From Sugiyamaella lignohabitans (Eukaryota; Ascomycota; Dipodascomycetes; Dipodascales; Trichomonascaceae): a DNA stretch of 64,000 bases. The position numbers were made by a program, and so were the translations under genes. This document shows, piece by piece, positions 30,695-42,725 of the stretch. Where the stretch lies: NCBI RefSeq assembly GCF_001640025.1, contig NC_031674.1, forward strand, positions 3,720,001-3,784,000, written 5' to 3'. The notes beneath the pieces were generated by a model that was given only the letters and a program-made list of their open reading frames with translations, did not search any database and was not told the origin of the DNA. Within the stretch, counting starts at the first letter, position 1; every line of letters begins with the position of its first letter.

Positions 30695-33600
30695 TCAATT
30701 ACTCTTCTTATCGTCCTTGTTGGTATTACCATTGCCATAATTAGGCGAATACTGAGGAGATGTTGGAGAATATTGAGGTGAAGTGGGACTGTAGGAAGGG
30801 CTGGTCGGACTATATGATGGACTGGTCGGACTGTAGGAAGGACTTGTAGGGCTATATGAAGGGCTCGTAGGGCTGTAAGCTGGACTTGTCGGACTATACG
30901 CAGGACTAGTAGGGCTGTAAGATGGACTAGTTGGACTGTAAGAAGGACTTGTCGGACTATATGAAGGACTAGTCGGACTGTAAGAGGGACTGGTCGGGCT
31001 GTAAGAAGGACTGGTCGGGCTGTATGAGGGACTAGTTGGACTGTACGAGGGTGAGGTGGGACTGTACGAGGGGCTTGTAGGACTGTACGATGGAGACGTA
31101 GGACTGTAAGAAGGACTGGTAGGGCTATAAGCCGGACTTGAAGGACTGTAAGATGGACTAGTCGGACTATAAGCGGGCGAGGTGGCTCCACCAGTAAATC
31201 CAGGGCTCGTGGGTGCAAATGCAGGACTTGCAGCACCTGCCATGTAACCAGGCGAAGCAGCACCAAAGGTCGAGAAAGGCGAGGTGGGTGCATAACCAGG
31301 AGAAGCCATGCCAGCGCCAAATGGTGACTGGCCAAAGCCTCCACCATATTCGGTAAATCCACCACGATCATCGCCCAATCCAGACTGTGCTAACGGTGAG
31401 AACGCCGCACTGCTATCAATAATACCAACATGGCTATCATTAAGTGGTGAGCGGGCATCGTAAGGAGTAGCAGCACCATCAGCAAGTCCTGTGTTTGAAG
31501 GATAAGCACTAGAAGCCTCTTGTCCCATTGCAGAATAATCAACAGGTAAAGTACTCAAAGCTTCATCATCTAAGTAGACATCAAAACTACCTGTACCCAA
31601 AGGTGCCATCTGTCCAAGCATGATATTCTCTGAAACACCCTTACAATCATCCAGCTCGGCCACTGCAGCAGCCTCCAAGAGAATCTCGACAGTCTCTTCA
31701 AACGAACATCTCATCAATGCACCAGTATCGGCTCTGTTAATACCATGACGGGTAATGGCCATCAGGTGACCTCTCGAAGTCATAACATCGACCAACAATG
31801 CCATATGACGATAGTTGACATAAGAACCATCAAATGCAATAACGTTCAAGATCTCTCTGTACAATGCAGATCGGGTAGCCTCAATACCAAGTACAGACAA
31901 GACTTCCACAAAGGAATTGGAATACGTTCTGTAAGGATCAACACCGTCAATAGACATAACTTCAGCCAAATTTATACCGTCAGTTTCCAAAACCCACTCC
32001 ATACGCGTCTGGAAGTCTCCGGTCGCCTGGTCAGGAACAGTCCTCTTGTGCTCCATCATAAACACCCTAGAGATTTCTGGCACACCTCGCAAAGTGATAG
32101 CCTCAAGCATGTGTGCTTCGATAGCCTTCACCATCTGATCTTCTTCAACTTCGCCTTCTTCCTCAACAGTCTTAGGGTCACGAACAACGCGACATCTAAT
32201 AATAAGCTTATCAGCGTTATCTTCAGACCACATCACAAACAAGTCTTCACCAAAACTCTCAGAAATCTTTTCAGCTACTTGACTCATGGTCAATTGTTTG
32301 TCAAGCATCTTAGCACGATCCAGTTCTAGACGAAGCAACCAAGGAGATTGCTTATGCAAACTTGCTTCAACAGCCTCATCTGGGATAGAGAAATAGGCTT
32401 CAACCGTATCCAAATCCTCCTCGATTACAGTGGTACGTGGATCCGGATCGTAGTAAATCTCAGTAGCAGTTGTAACATTCTTCAAACTAGTATGTTCAAT
32501 AGCAGATTGCACAACCTTAGCCTTTTCAATATCGGAAGCAATGTCATTTTCCAGATACACAGTTAGGGCAGGAGTCTTGATATTTTTAGCAACATTGAGA
32601 ATCTCCTTAAGACGGGGAACACCAAGCGTAACATTCTTAGACGACACACCGGCATAGTGAAATGTGTTCAACGTCATCTGTGTAGCAGGTTCACCAATAC
32701 TTTGAGCAGCAACAACGCCAACCATTTCACCAGGATTAACCAAGGACTTCGCAAATTGAGTTTGAACTTCACCTAAGACCCAATCAAATGCAGCCTTGTT
32801 AAGCTTGTATTCTTCCAAGACACGTTTCGAGGCCAGTCTCGAGCGAACCAAACATTGGAATAAGTAAGATGCATTGGCCTGGGCTTCCCGAAGTAGTTCA
32901 CCTTCACCACGGATAACAATCAGCTTAGTCGCTAGCTCCTCAACACCATGGACAATCTCGGGAATAGTTAAATCACTAGCTTTTGAACGATCCAAGTTGA
33001 AGATTTGCTGGGCGTTTTGAATAACACGACGAAGATTAACTGGCAGAGGCCAGTTGTGGTCACCATCAGTAAACACAAAGTCTCGTAACATTTTACGATC
33101 AGACAACAGTTGATTGTACTCAACATCAAGAACCTTTTGAATTTCCAAATCACCAATGATCTCGTTGCCACTTTCGAGTAGACTAGGCTTGATCGACTTT
33201 TGGGGATCCATGACATCGATTCTATATCTTCTTTCAAAGGCCTCATCGGCACCTGGAATAGTATCAATGGTTTGTTTTTCGACCTGGGTACCATCAAGGC
33301 CATCTTCACCATAAATGAATTGAATAACGTCACCCAAAGAGTTTCGAGTAGTTCCATCATATTGAACCATGATATCCTCTAAGGCCTTAACTAGACGACG
33401 CTGAATATAACCAGTTTCAGCAGTCTTGACAGCAGTGTCGATAAGACCCTCACGACCAGCCATGGCGTGGAAAAAGAACTCCTGTGGAGTTAATCCTCTA
33501 AGATAAGAATTTTCCACAAATCCCTTCGACTCAGGAGAATAATCATCTTTCGTGAAGTGAGGCAAACTTCGATCGGCAAAACCAAAAGGTATACGCTTAC

Positions 33601-36159
33601 CCTCGACAATCTGTTGGCCCACACAGGCCGACATTAGAGAAATGTTAATAAACGAACCTTTAGAACCAGATACTACCATCTGCTTAACATTATTCAACTC
33701 CTTCAAGGACAACTCAGCCGAACGACCAGCATTATCACGAGCTTGATTCAATACTCTACTGACATTGTGTTCGAAAGATTCACGCAAAGTCATACCTGGT
33801 TCCGGAGACATTTTGTTTGCTTGAGCTTCGTTAATGATCTCTTGCACTTTTTGTTTGGCCTCGGCAATAGTATTAGCAATATCCCTCATGGTTGCACCAT
33901 CGGCAATGGTATCACCAATACCAATGGAGAAACCGTTATGAAGCAGCCAATAATTGACAACTTTTTGAACATTTCCGAAAAAGCCGGCAGCAATCTTCGG
34001 GCCCTTTTCACGCATAATTGTATGGATCAAGCCACCGCCGGTTGCACCTACAGTCTTCTTATCAACACACCCATACATAATCTCACCCTTTGCAATAAGC
34101 ATACCGTTATCCTTGGGACTGATTAGTGGGTTTCCTTCATCAAAGCGCTGCAAGAAAATTCCCTTTGGAATTGTCAATGAGACCATCTGTTTACCGGTCC
34201 ATAGCGGTTTAGGCTTGAGAATTGCGGGAGGAGGAACCACACCATCCCAATTAGGAACCCAGAACAAAATATTCATGACCTGCTCGTACTCGATGAACGT
34301 ATCACGTTTAGTCATTTTTCGAATTCCACACAATGTATCCTGTACAATACCCATGACAGGTTTATTAGATTGAGGAGATACGATTTGTAACGGCACAGCA
34401 CACAATTGGGACAACTCAGCTCTGGTCTCCTCCGACTGAGGAACATGCAAATTCATTTCGTCACCATCGAAATCAGCATTATATGGCGAAGTCACAGATA
34501 GATTTAGACGGAATGTGGAATACGGCATAACCTTTACTCTATGGGCCATCATGGACATTTTATGCAACGATGGTTGACGATTAAACAGCACAGGATCATC
34601 ATCAATGATATGTCGCTCAACCTTCCAGCCATATTGAAGTGCTATATCACCAGCTCGCTTATGATATCTCAAGTCAATTCTTTCGCCAGTATCACGAATC
34701 ACATACTTAGCACCAGGGTGTTCATTGGGTCCGTTTCGTACCAGCTGAGTCAAGCGGTGAATATTGTATGGAGTGACAATTTCGGGGTATGTCAAGGTTC
34801 TAGCAATACTTCTTGGTACACCAACTTGGTCCAAATCAAGATTGGGATCACCAGAAATAACAGTACGAGCCGAAAAATCGACACGCTTACCCATCAAGTT
34901 ACCACGCAAACGGCCCTCCTTACCCTTAAGTCTAGCACGAATTGATTTAACTGGACGACCTGACTTCTGTAACGCTTGAGGTTGACCAGCAATATCATTA
35001 TCCATATAAGTAGCAACATGATACTGCAATAAAGACTCAAATTCGTTAATAACGTGCGCAGGGGCACCCTCCTGGTCACATCTCTGCACATTTCCATTGG
35101 CCTTCAAGATATCTGCCAGTTTATACGTCAAATCGTCTTCACCACGAGCTGTTTCATTAATCGCAATACTGGGCCGTACTGGAGGAGGAGGTACAGGTAA
35201 TACAGTGATAATCATCCATTCTGGTCTGGCATAATCCTCATTCAATCCCAACTTTACTATATCTTGGGGGGGAATGTGCTTCATGACGTTCAAAACCTCA
35301 CTAGGACTTAGCAAACGCTTTTCTGGCGTATCTCCGTATTCACTATTCTTATCTCTCTTCCAAGTTCCCCAAAGTTTTAAACCATCCCTTCTGATGGTGG
35401 GCTGCGTATTACCACATCCGCCATGGCTAAATGGAACGGCACCCGTCGCCTTGGCAAGTTGATAATTGTCATCTGTGGGAGCATCGGTTTCGCAGATCAT
35501 CTTTGTCTTACACAATGACCATACTGCATTGAACCGTCTTTTTGGATCACGAATCTTGATTGCTTGTGCAAACAATGGGTTGCTTTCATCAAGTTTCAGC
35601 TTACCACAGTGGTAACAGACCGACTCCAGAATCTTTTTAATCTTGGTGATGAATCCGATATGGAAGACAGGCTTTGCAAGTTCAATATGACCAAAGTGAC
35701 CCTGACAATCAGACATTCCTTCGCCACACTGATCATTGTTAGCTCAAAAATCGTGAAATATAATGATTACACTTAGTGATTAAATGAAGGAACTTGGACC
35801 AATGCCCTAAATACCTTCACCACGGCATCGAAGATCCCATAACATAGCATCTTTCTTCAATCACAACTTACAGTTTGACACTTGAAATTTCTGTCAATCG
35901 ATCCAAGTCGGGGGTCGTTTAAACCACCGATCCGAGGTCTTTGCCTAGTCTCATCCATAGTTTCCGGGTATTCGATCTTAGCCACACTAATAGCCTTGAT
36001 TTCTTCTGGAGAGAGAAGGCCAAATTGGACCTAGTTTGTGTTAGTTTAATCATGCATTCGCATCTACCATTGTGAAGCGTGAATATCCAGAAAAGTATAC
36101 CATACCTCTTTGACAGTACGCAAAGGAGCGCTCGAGTAGGGAAATTGAGCACCACTCAT
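30695..36159 (-). CDS. RPB1: RNA polymerase II largest subunit, three exons
   Basis: Exons are 36159-36106, 36030-35872 and 35728-30695, with introns of 75 bases (36105-36031) and 143 bases (35871-35729). Both introns show CTAAC before the AG. The product is 1748 residues, against 1733 in Saccharomyces. The start encodes [18 protein letters not shown], matching the yeast N-terminus, and the zinc ribbon [17 protein letters not shown] spans the second junction. The active-site Mg loop [10 protein letters not shown] lies near residue 488, and the trigger loop region [20 protein letters not shown] is present. The C-terminal domain begins near residue 1588 and has about 20 YSPTSPx heptads plus a last partial YSPN. 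The subunit catalyses mRNA synthesis and its tail recruits capping, splicing and 3'-end factors. The junctions restore conserved sequence. Confidence 0.98.
30745..31185 (-). repeat. Coding tandem repeat of the RPB1 C-terminal domain
   Basis: A 21-base unit repeats about 20 times, each encoding a YSPTSPS-like heptad. Copies differ mainly at third codon positions, so the repeat is kept by selection on protein. Variation is at heptad position 7 (S, A or Q). One unit reads SYSPSSP. Other frames of this repeat give spurious long reading frames. Confidence 0.95.
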
Positions 36160-37575
36160 GATTCAACTCAACAATGCTATGTGTTGGATAAATAATATCT
36201 TTTTTTTTGATTTTCGAAGTAATGCTTTTTTATAGTTTGTGTAAGCAAATGTCAGATATAGATCGATTGAAAAACACCCAATATCGTACTAAGTATTGAC
36301 TTTTGAATGGCTATTGTTTTTTGTGTAATTTTTTTTTTTGAAATTATCTAGACTTGTCGCAAAAAGGTCGACTTTTTTTCCTTCTTTTTGTTTTTTTTTC
36401 TTTTCACCGAGTTCCAGCTGAACAAGTAATGCCGATTTGTAAGACGCGCCAACGATCAATGATCAATGCCGTTCCAGCAATGAGGTCGTTATTTCAACTA
36501 AATCGTGTCCCTTGTATATGGGACAAGTTCAGCTAGATTGACTGCTTCCTTTTAATCTACACTCAACACAACCAAGTATGAGCCAGATTTCAAATCTTGT
36601 CACCTTTCGCCTTTCGCCTCTCTCACCAACGAAAAACAGCAACAGAACCTCACTTGACTAACCGGACGACGAAATCCCACGGGCAAATATCTTCTCTGTC
36701 CAAGTACCTCCTGGTATCTCTAAAGCCCAATCTAAACTAGAAACTGGTCTCGTTGTCCCTGTTGCTGGTTCGATATACAACAAGTGGAAGTGAAATTGCG
36801 TCAATAGTGCGACAACCCCGATTGAAGTGTGAATTTGTCGTCGTTTGGTCGTTTCCACAGCGTTCCCCCAACCCACAACACCAGAAATATCGCCGTGCTG
36901 GAATGTACGCAATTTTCCCGCCGGGTAATCTGATGTGGCGGGAGTGCGGCTCACCTGATTCATTTCTGTGGGGTTGGTTAGATCTGAAGTACTAGCGCTT
37001 ATCAGGTTTTTGCAAGCCTAGTAAGATGGTGCCTCAGAAATAGTTATAAATGAGCTATCTAATTTGTGTAAGAACCCTATACACAGAGCTTCAACCAACA
37101 GGTCTACCAATTTTTTTCCTACGAATCACGTGGGTTACTGTAACTTGAATAATCATTGTGTTTATATAGTATATAAAGTATATATAGCATAGGACACTAA
37201 AGTTTATAATGATAATGATTATGAGAGAACTGACCCGGGTCATTCGTCAAAGACTCAAGATTGTCGGTCTGATTATAACTGGATCTGGATATATATAAGA
37301 CAATATCTTCAGCTATCGACCGATAATCTATAAATGTTTTTATTAATCATTAAGTTATTATTATTATTACACGAAAATATATATATAAATAAAAATGAGT
37401 AGAGATGAGACAAATGAGTAGAGACGAGATAAATGAGGTAAGAATTTTAATTATTAAAAACTCCCGTATAAACATCACAATTTTGAAGAGTTCTTTTTCT
37501 CTCTGTTTTTTTTTTTTTTTTTTTTTTTTTTTTTGGATTTTCTTCTAAAGGTTCGGTTTTTGTTATGACTGTCCT
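36160..37575. other. Intergenic, RPB1 promoter and DHA2 transporter 3' flank
   Basis: This 1.4 kb stretch holds the RPB1 promoter (36160 to about 36700) with several T-runs (36201-36208, 36329-36340, 36391-36400). A long T29 tract lies at 37506-37534, shortly downstream of the transporter stop. The AT-rich segment 37150-37460 has repeated TATATA motifs. No gene, tRNA or transposon is recognised. Confidence 0.4.
37506..37534 (-). repeat. Homopolymer T29 (A29 on the transporter strand)
   Basis: An uninterrupted run of 29 T lies 41 bases beyond the stop codon of the DHA2 transporter, so it is an A29 on the sense strand. It is the longest homopolymer in the window. It may be a poly(A) remnant of a retrocopy, or a simple slippage tract. 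Confidence 0.9.
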
Positions 37576-39360
37576 TTAATCAGACTGCTCCTTAGTTGGT
37601 TCCAACATGGAATCTGATTTTTCCAGCTTATTGGTATCAGGTTGGGCAGGAGCTGGGGGACCCTGTTTTTGACCGATAGGAATTCGCTGATTGGTAAAGA
37701 AAAGTTCAGTGATAAATGCGACTCCAGCCATTGCAATAGCAAAGTACATGACTCTATGGAAAGCCTTGATAAATGCTTGGATAATGGGTCCTTGTACCTC
37801 TTGGGGCAAAGTACGAATAAGTTCAGGTGAGTTTACAAGTTGAGTCAAGTCAACAGTAGAGGGAATACCCTTGATTTCCTTAAGAGATGTTTTGAATGAA
37901 ACAGACTGGATAGTTTGACCAACAGTACTACCAATGACACCACCAATGGAACGAGAGAACGCAATCATAGAGGTTGCAATGAGCACACCACCATTTTGCT
38001 TAGGAGCAGCTAATTGGGCATTCAAAGTTAAGGATTGGAATGATAAACCAACACCAATACCGGGTACAATCAAGTATCCAATACGCTTACTTGAGGAAGA
38101 GTGCTCATCGAGCAACGAACATAATCCAAAACCAACAGTTGCAAAAACAGCCCCTGCGATTGCAATTGGCTTGGTAATACCAGTCTTGGAAATGAAAATA
38201 CCACCAGAAGCAGAACACAAGACAACTGGGATAATCATTGGTAACAAATCGATACCAGAGTGCATTGCATCAGCGTTCAAAACTACTTGGAAAAAGGTCG
38301 ACAAGTACAAAACAGCAGCCATGAAAGATCCGAATGTCATGAAAAACGCAACACAGACAACGTCGACTCGCCAAACACGAACAACCACCCAAGGAAGTAA
38401 GGGGTTCTTGGAGAGACTGAAGTTATAAGCAATAAATGCCACAACGACAACACCACCAATGGTGAAAAAACTGATAACAAGAGCCGAGTTCCAAGGAGTG
38501 CTGATACTACCGAAAGTAAGAGCAAGCAATACCAAAACAAGGCCGACGGCTAGCAAGACAGTACCGATATAATCAATTTTCAAAAGCTTCTCTTTGAGGG
38601 TGCCCTTGGGTAGAGGTGGGTTAAAGAACCACCAGATACACGCAAATGCAACACCTCCAATAGGAAGATTGATATAGAAACACCATCTGAAAGACACATG
38701 CTCAGTAAAAGCACCACCCACGAGAGGGCCCACTACTGAAGCTACTGCAAAACTGATAGCCACCAAACCTTGGATTATACCTCTCTTCTCAATTGAAACG
38801 ATTTCGGTAAGGATAACAAATACCATAACTTGAATACCACCACCGCCAATACCAGCAATAACTCTGCCACCAATAAGCATATCCATAGAATTGCATAAAG
38901 CACAGATAAGACTGCCGACCTCAAACAAGATAATTGCAACCAGCATGGTATATTTACGGCCAAAGATAAGGGAAATCTTACCCCAATTCATAGCCAAAAT
39001 AGCCGTAGGAAGCAAGAAACCTGAAGAAATCCATGAGATTTTACCAAAATCACCGAACTTATTACCAACAGTTGAAAGTAAAGTAACAATAATAGTCTGA
39101 TCTAAAGCGACCAAAAACATGCACAACAGAAGGGACACAGCGCACAAAATCAAGGGAACCCCATGCAATAATTGATCTGATGCTTTGGTACCATCACCAG
39201 CATCTTCAATGGTATTATGGGTTCTCACTCTCTGAGCTTCCTCGTCGTTATTCTCTAGCTCAGGAGCGAACTGTTGTGGCTCTGACAGGCTCGACACTTC
39301 ATTGTCGAGCTGAAACTCAGATCGATTGTTCTTTTGAATGGAATCTGTATCAGTTGCCAT
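37576..39360 (-). CDS. MFS drug:H+ antiporter, DHA2 family (14 membrane segments)
   Basis: The product is 594 residues. About 75 hydrophilic, acidic N-terminal residues precede 14 predicted membrane segments. Family signatures are seen: LDQTIIVTLLSTVGNKFGDF in segment 1 (motif D1, LDxTVVNVALP type), GGRVIAGIGGGGIQVMVFVIL in segment 4 with motif B, and SFAVASVVGPLVGGAFTEHV (motif C, G-x(8)-G-x3-GP) in segment 5. These DHA2 proteins export drugs or metabolites with proton exchange at the plasma membrane, or import basic amino acids into vacuoles (Vba branch), and the exact role cannot be read here. The short hydrophilic C-tail is Pro/Gln/Lys-rich. The intron-free gene is followed by an A29 tract. 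Confidence 0.88.
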   Translation of the reverse strand: MATDTDSIQKNNRSEFQLDNEVSSLSEPQQFAPELENNDEEAQRVRTHNTIEDAGDGTKASDQLLHGVPLILCAVSLLLCMFLVALDQTIIVTLLSTVGNKFGDFGKISWISSGFLLPTAILAMNWGKISLIFGRKYTMLVAIILFEVGSLICALCNSMDMLIGGRVIAGIGGGGIQVMVFVILTEIVSIEKRGIIQGLVAISFAVASVVGPLVGGAFTEHVSFRWCFYINLPIGGVAFACIWWFFNPPLPKGTLKEKLLKIDYIGTVLLAVGLVLVLLALTFGSISTPWNSALVISFFTIGGVVVVAFIAYNFSLSKNPLLPWVVVRVWRVDVVCVAFFMTFGSFMAAVLYLSTFFQVVLNADAMHSGIDLLPMIIPVVLCSASGGIFISKTGITKPIAIAGAVFATVGFGLCSLLDEHSSSSKRIGYLIVPGIGVGLSFQSLTLNAQLAAPKQNGGVLIATSMIAFSRSIGGVIGSTVGQTIQSVSFKTSLKEIKGIPSTVDLTQLVNSPELIRTLPQEVQGPIIQAFIKAFHRVMYFAIAMAGVAFITELFFTNQRIPIGQKQGPPAPAQPDTNKLEKSDSMLEPTKEQSD

Positions 39361-39600
39361 GGCGCGCTATACAGAGAAAGATCCAAATAAATAAATAAAG
39401 AAAAACAAAGAAAAAAGTCCAAGTCTGACCTAATCGAACCTCACTAATTTCTTCTAGCAATCAGCTAGACGGAGATGGATGGGTTATTTTATATAAATTA
39501 GGTCACCTGCAGCTCCACTGTTGAAAATGAAAACAACCGTGCTTCCTGCAAGGCGTGAAAAGAAATTAACCGGAAAAAAAAAATTTCCCTGCGTGCTCAC

Positions 39601-39624
39601 TTCGGATCGAATAGTTCGGATCGA
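39601..39624. promoter_or_regulatory. Direct repeat TTCGGATCGA in transporter promoter
   Basis: Two identical 10-base copies start 14 bases apart, about 250 bases upstream of the transporter start. The arrangement suggests a paired factor site, such as a Zn2Cys6 multidrug regulator. It does not match the Pdr1 site TCCGCGGA. Confidence 0.4.
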
Positions 39625-41445
39625 CGATAATAAACCTCTACAGACTGGTAGCAGCCAGTGGGAACTTTCAGATGTAACTGTAACGTATCGGCAGTTACGA
39701 ATTCACGAATCCAGAGACTACTTCGGAGATAAGCCTAATTCCAAGTAGACAAATAATGATAATGGATAGACACCTAATGAGTGTTGGTCGATAATTTCTT
39801 TAGTCAAAAGAGCTGAATACAAATAACAAGTTCAAGTTTTAGTTAAACAATTGCAATGTTTTGAGTTGAACAACAAGATCTTGTCACAACCGGGCTTGAG
39901 CCCTTCTTTATATAATGGAGATCCAGTTTATTTCTGTTCCCATCACCTACAGACTAGGAAGCCCGATCACTATATGCCCACAATATCCAATGTTTTGTTT
40001 TTTTGTTCTAAGTCGAGTCATAACCCCAAACAGTCTTTAAGGGTATGGGTTTTGTTAATACCGGAGAAGCGATTGGGCCCCCAGTCAGAGGAAGTAAGAA
40101 TCAGACAGAATGATACAACAACCTTGTAGCTAAGATGGTGCTATTATGAAGCCTTCTGTTACATATCAAATGTGAAGAGAAATATTTATAAAAATCGTTA
40201 TTTGAATAGCAATTTGGCTTGATAACTGCTGGTTATCGCAACTTCGTGGGGAAATTACCCTAGTGGAGTTAAGTAACTCTTGTTCGGACTTAGCATTTTT
40301 AGCATTTCTTAGGCTAAACGGCGCGTAGATCACTGCATTGTCGATCCGTAAATTGCCACCGTCCCAAGAAGCCACAGGAGTCGCCAGGGGGAGATTGAGA
40401 GTTTAGACGATTAGGTTTTAACTCTGACGGCTTTTGCACTCCTATGTCCGACGTTTCATTAGAAGAAGATCTTGAGATAATTGGTTGAGGACTCTGTCAG
40501 GAGGATATAGTTAGTTTGGTTGACGCAGGGGAATCACTGGTCCAGTTGTTGAGAAGTAAGTAGGAGCAGAATTCTGCACGTTTTCCCATATCAAAATATT
40601 GGGGACCTGCTTGAATTTTCTGGACGCTGCCTGTGCATAAGCAGGTTGGCTTAATCGTCTCAACAACACATCCAACAGCTACCATCTCCGATCATACAAA
40701 GACACTGTTTGAAAAGAAAATAAGGTACGTCTAAATGTCCCATTTTCGCCGCCTCTGACCTCATTGGACTCTTCACTGTTAACCCCACGGTTTTTGCCAG
40801 TTGTCGCATAGATGCATATATCGGACGGCCGAGTTTGGGGTCTAGGCCCCAGCTCATCCATGCGTCTGTGCTACGGAGCCCCGGTCATCATTTGACGCTT
40901 CTTAGCGCTGTATTGGAGGATGACGCCAATTTGAAGTTCATAGCGTCAAATATCCTATACTATTCGATCGTTTTTGCCACTTTCTGTAAACTGAAGTACT
41001 CGATTTCTATAAATGGGTAAAGTCGAAAAAGCAGAAAGTTATCTTATCACAGATAAAACACAATGTAACCATGCAGGGACTGTTATGCATATATGTAGCA
41101 TATAATTACAAGTCACGTACCGGTGGGCTCTTTCGTGTCCTTGTTAAAATTACAGCATCTATAAGTTATCGCTCCCTTTTAGTAATAACTTATTACGACT
41201 TTTAAAGCTCACTAGACCCAGGACAATATGATTCAACACAATGTCAAACAGTACCTCTATCATCACGTGATCGACATGTGAATAGTCAGGAGTTGTAATA
41301 GATCTAGAGTAAGAGATCTAAGGTCATCGCCCTCCACGGTCTATATACGCGGTTACGTAGTGTAGGTAAACAACACAAAAATGAGGACCCTCGCCTGGTC
41401 GTATACCAGCCCAAACACGACTCGAGCGAAGCAAGAGAAGCCCCG

Positions 41446-41478
41446 AGGTCTGGAGCAGAGCCCCAGCCGTCGGAGGCA
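41446..41478 (+). repeat. GC-rich hairpin repeat, copy A
   Basis: This 33-base copy runs from AGGTCTGGAGCAGAGC to the end CGTCGGAGGCA. It matches copy B at 42693-42725 at 27 of 33 positions, and all six differences are transitions. Upstream, ACTCGAGCGAAGCAAGAG (41418-41436) looks like the decayed first hairpin of copy C. See the matching copies at 42272-42322 and 53532-53564. Confidence 0.6.
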
Positions 41479-41625
41479 CACAAGACCCCCCCCTCCCCTC
41501 TCCCAAAACACCATAACAAAGGCTCGTGTATTGATAAATATAGCGGTCAAAGGGGCCACAGGTAATTCTAATCTTTGGAATAGAACGGCAACGTCTAACC
41601 TGACGACGGACACATGTGGACGCGT

Positions 41626-42059
41626 CTACAAGCAGCCGCCCACTTGAGTATTGACAGCTTCAATAATATCGCCCTCGGCAATATCCAGCTACAATTGTTA
41701 GTACAGCGATCGCAAGGCCTCTTATCTCGATAGGCACAGAAGAACAGCGGGAGTGGGCATCGAACCCGTAAGACAATCCACAAAGATGATGAGGCTAGAC
41801 CAATACTTACACTTGCTGGGGTGTCTTGTTCAGTGATTCTCTCACCGTCAAATAAGAATCGCAAGGCCTTGGAGTCCTTACCAGTACGCTTGCAGAAAGC
41901 ATCAATGACCTTTCTCAGTGGGGTAGTCTTCTTAATTTTGAAAAACACTTCAGTAGATCCGTCAGTCACCTTGACGTTGATGTGTTCAGTAGACTCCGCC
42001 TTAACATCGGACTTGACAGCAGCGTCTTCTTGAGGGGTAGCAGGAGGTGGGGTCGACAT
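41626..42059 (-). CDS. SMT3: SUMO (ubiquitin-like modifier), two exons
   Basis: Exon 1 (42059-41811) encodes 83 residues ending EQDTPAS. A 122-base intron (41810-41689) has GTAAGT, a perfect TACTAAC and TTGTAG. Exon 2 (41688-41626) encodes LDIAEGDIIEAVNTQVGGCL. The total is 103 residues, against 101 in yeast. The beta-grasp core shows KVTDGSTEVFFKIKKTTPLR and LRFLFDGERI, as in Smt3. The N-terminal 22 residues are disordered and acidic, with several Lys that may carry poly-SUMO chains (VKSDVKAES). A protease (Ulp1 type) would remove Cys-Leu to expose the GG used for conjugation to lysines through Aos1/Uba2 and Ubc9. The first exon-2 codon is CTG at a conserved leucine, consistent with the standard code. 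Confidence 0.95.
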
Positions 42060-42271
42060 TTTTGGTAGTGCTTGTTGTGGCTGTGATTACCTGACTTCTA
42101 TCGAGGAGGATTGTGTTCTGTCACTATTTAATGTGAAGATTATTATTATTCTCAAAAATCCGCTGTACGGCGTCTGGTCGCGTCAGCAACATCAACTCCC
42201 CCTCCTTACCCTAATAAATGTAGCCCGTGAGGCTCAAACCAGATACAGCGAGAATCGTGGAGAGGGAGAAC

Positions 42272-42322
42272 AGCTCCGGCGGCTGGGCTTCGCCCAGACC
42301 TGGTTGTGCTCGCTTCGCGAGC
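42272..42322 (-). repeat. GC-rich hairpin repeat, copy C (two hairpins)
   Basis: This copy contains two perfect 6-bp hairpins with TTC loops: CTGGGC-TTC-GCCCAG (42283-42297) and GCTCGC-TTC-GCGAGC (42308-42322). Its minus-strand sequence AGGTCTGGGCGAAGCCCAGC followed by CGCCGGAG matches copies A, B and D. It appears the least decayed member. Confidence 0.6.
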
Positions 42323-42692
42323 CGGCTGGGGTGACCGAAAGATGACGAGTGACGAGTTTGAACCGAGTAGAGGTGGTTTTATTGGATAATTTGGTGTCCA
42401 AGATCTGTGTGCAGTGATAGTCCAGGGTCCCTCAGATAGCTCTAATCTCACCATGACTCCTCCCAACCATGTACTGAGCTTATACGTTTAGGTTGGGATG
42501 TGTTAGGCTTAGGTAGGTTGACTAAGAAGCCGCCTGCTGGCGGTACCCGAATACGTCCGAAGAATTACAATACAGCGAACCGATGCTTTGGTAGAGGTGG
42601 CTAGGGTTCTTTTCTCCAATTCGGCCTCCTCTTACTATGCTCTAGCCCGCCGGTGTCGGCGGTCTCAACATCCTCCTGTCACATGATCCACT

Positions 42693-42725
42693 AGATCTGA
42701 AGCGGAGTCCCAGTCGCCGGAGGCA
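42693..42725 (+). repeat. GC-rich hairpin repeat, copy B
   Basis: This 33-base copy reads AGATCTGAAGCGGAGTCC then CAGTCGCCGGAGGCA. It aligns without gaps to copy A with six transitions and no transversions. Confidence 0.6.

Larger units (their letters stand above)
39361..41625. other. Gene-free stretch, DHA2 transporter promoter and beyond
   Basis: This 2.3 kb region contains the transporter promoter at its left end: a TATATAAA on the minus strand near 39497-39490, and two direct copies of TTCGGATCGA at 39601-39610 and 39615-39624. The remainder has only short frames. An imperfect hairpin (TGGGGTCTAGGCCCCA) lies near 40838-40853, and a GC-rich repeat at 41446-41478. No gene is recognised. 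Confidence 0.4.

Noticed and set aside
30652..31371. 239-codon minus-strand frame in the RPB1 tail
   Set aside because: It is an alternate frame of the heptad repeat; the long Leu/Val/Arg repeats arise from the repeated DNA.
40166..40861. Several short minus-strand frames between the transporter and SMT3
   Set aside because: They are 60-70 codons, overlap each other in different frames, and lack any recognisable motif.
41700..41790. Possible tRNA-like sequence (ATCGAACCCG) inside the SMT3 intron
   Set aside because: The T-arm stem does not pair over five bases, and no A-box or cloverleaf could be built.
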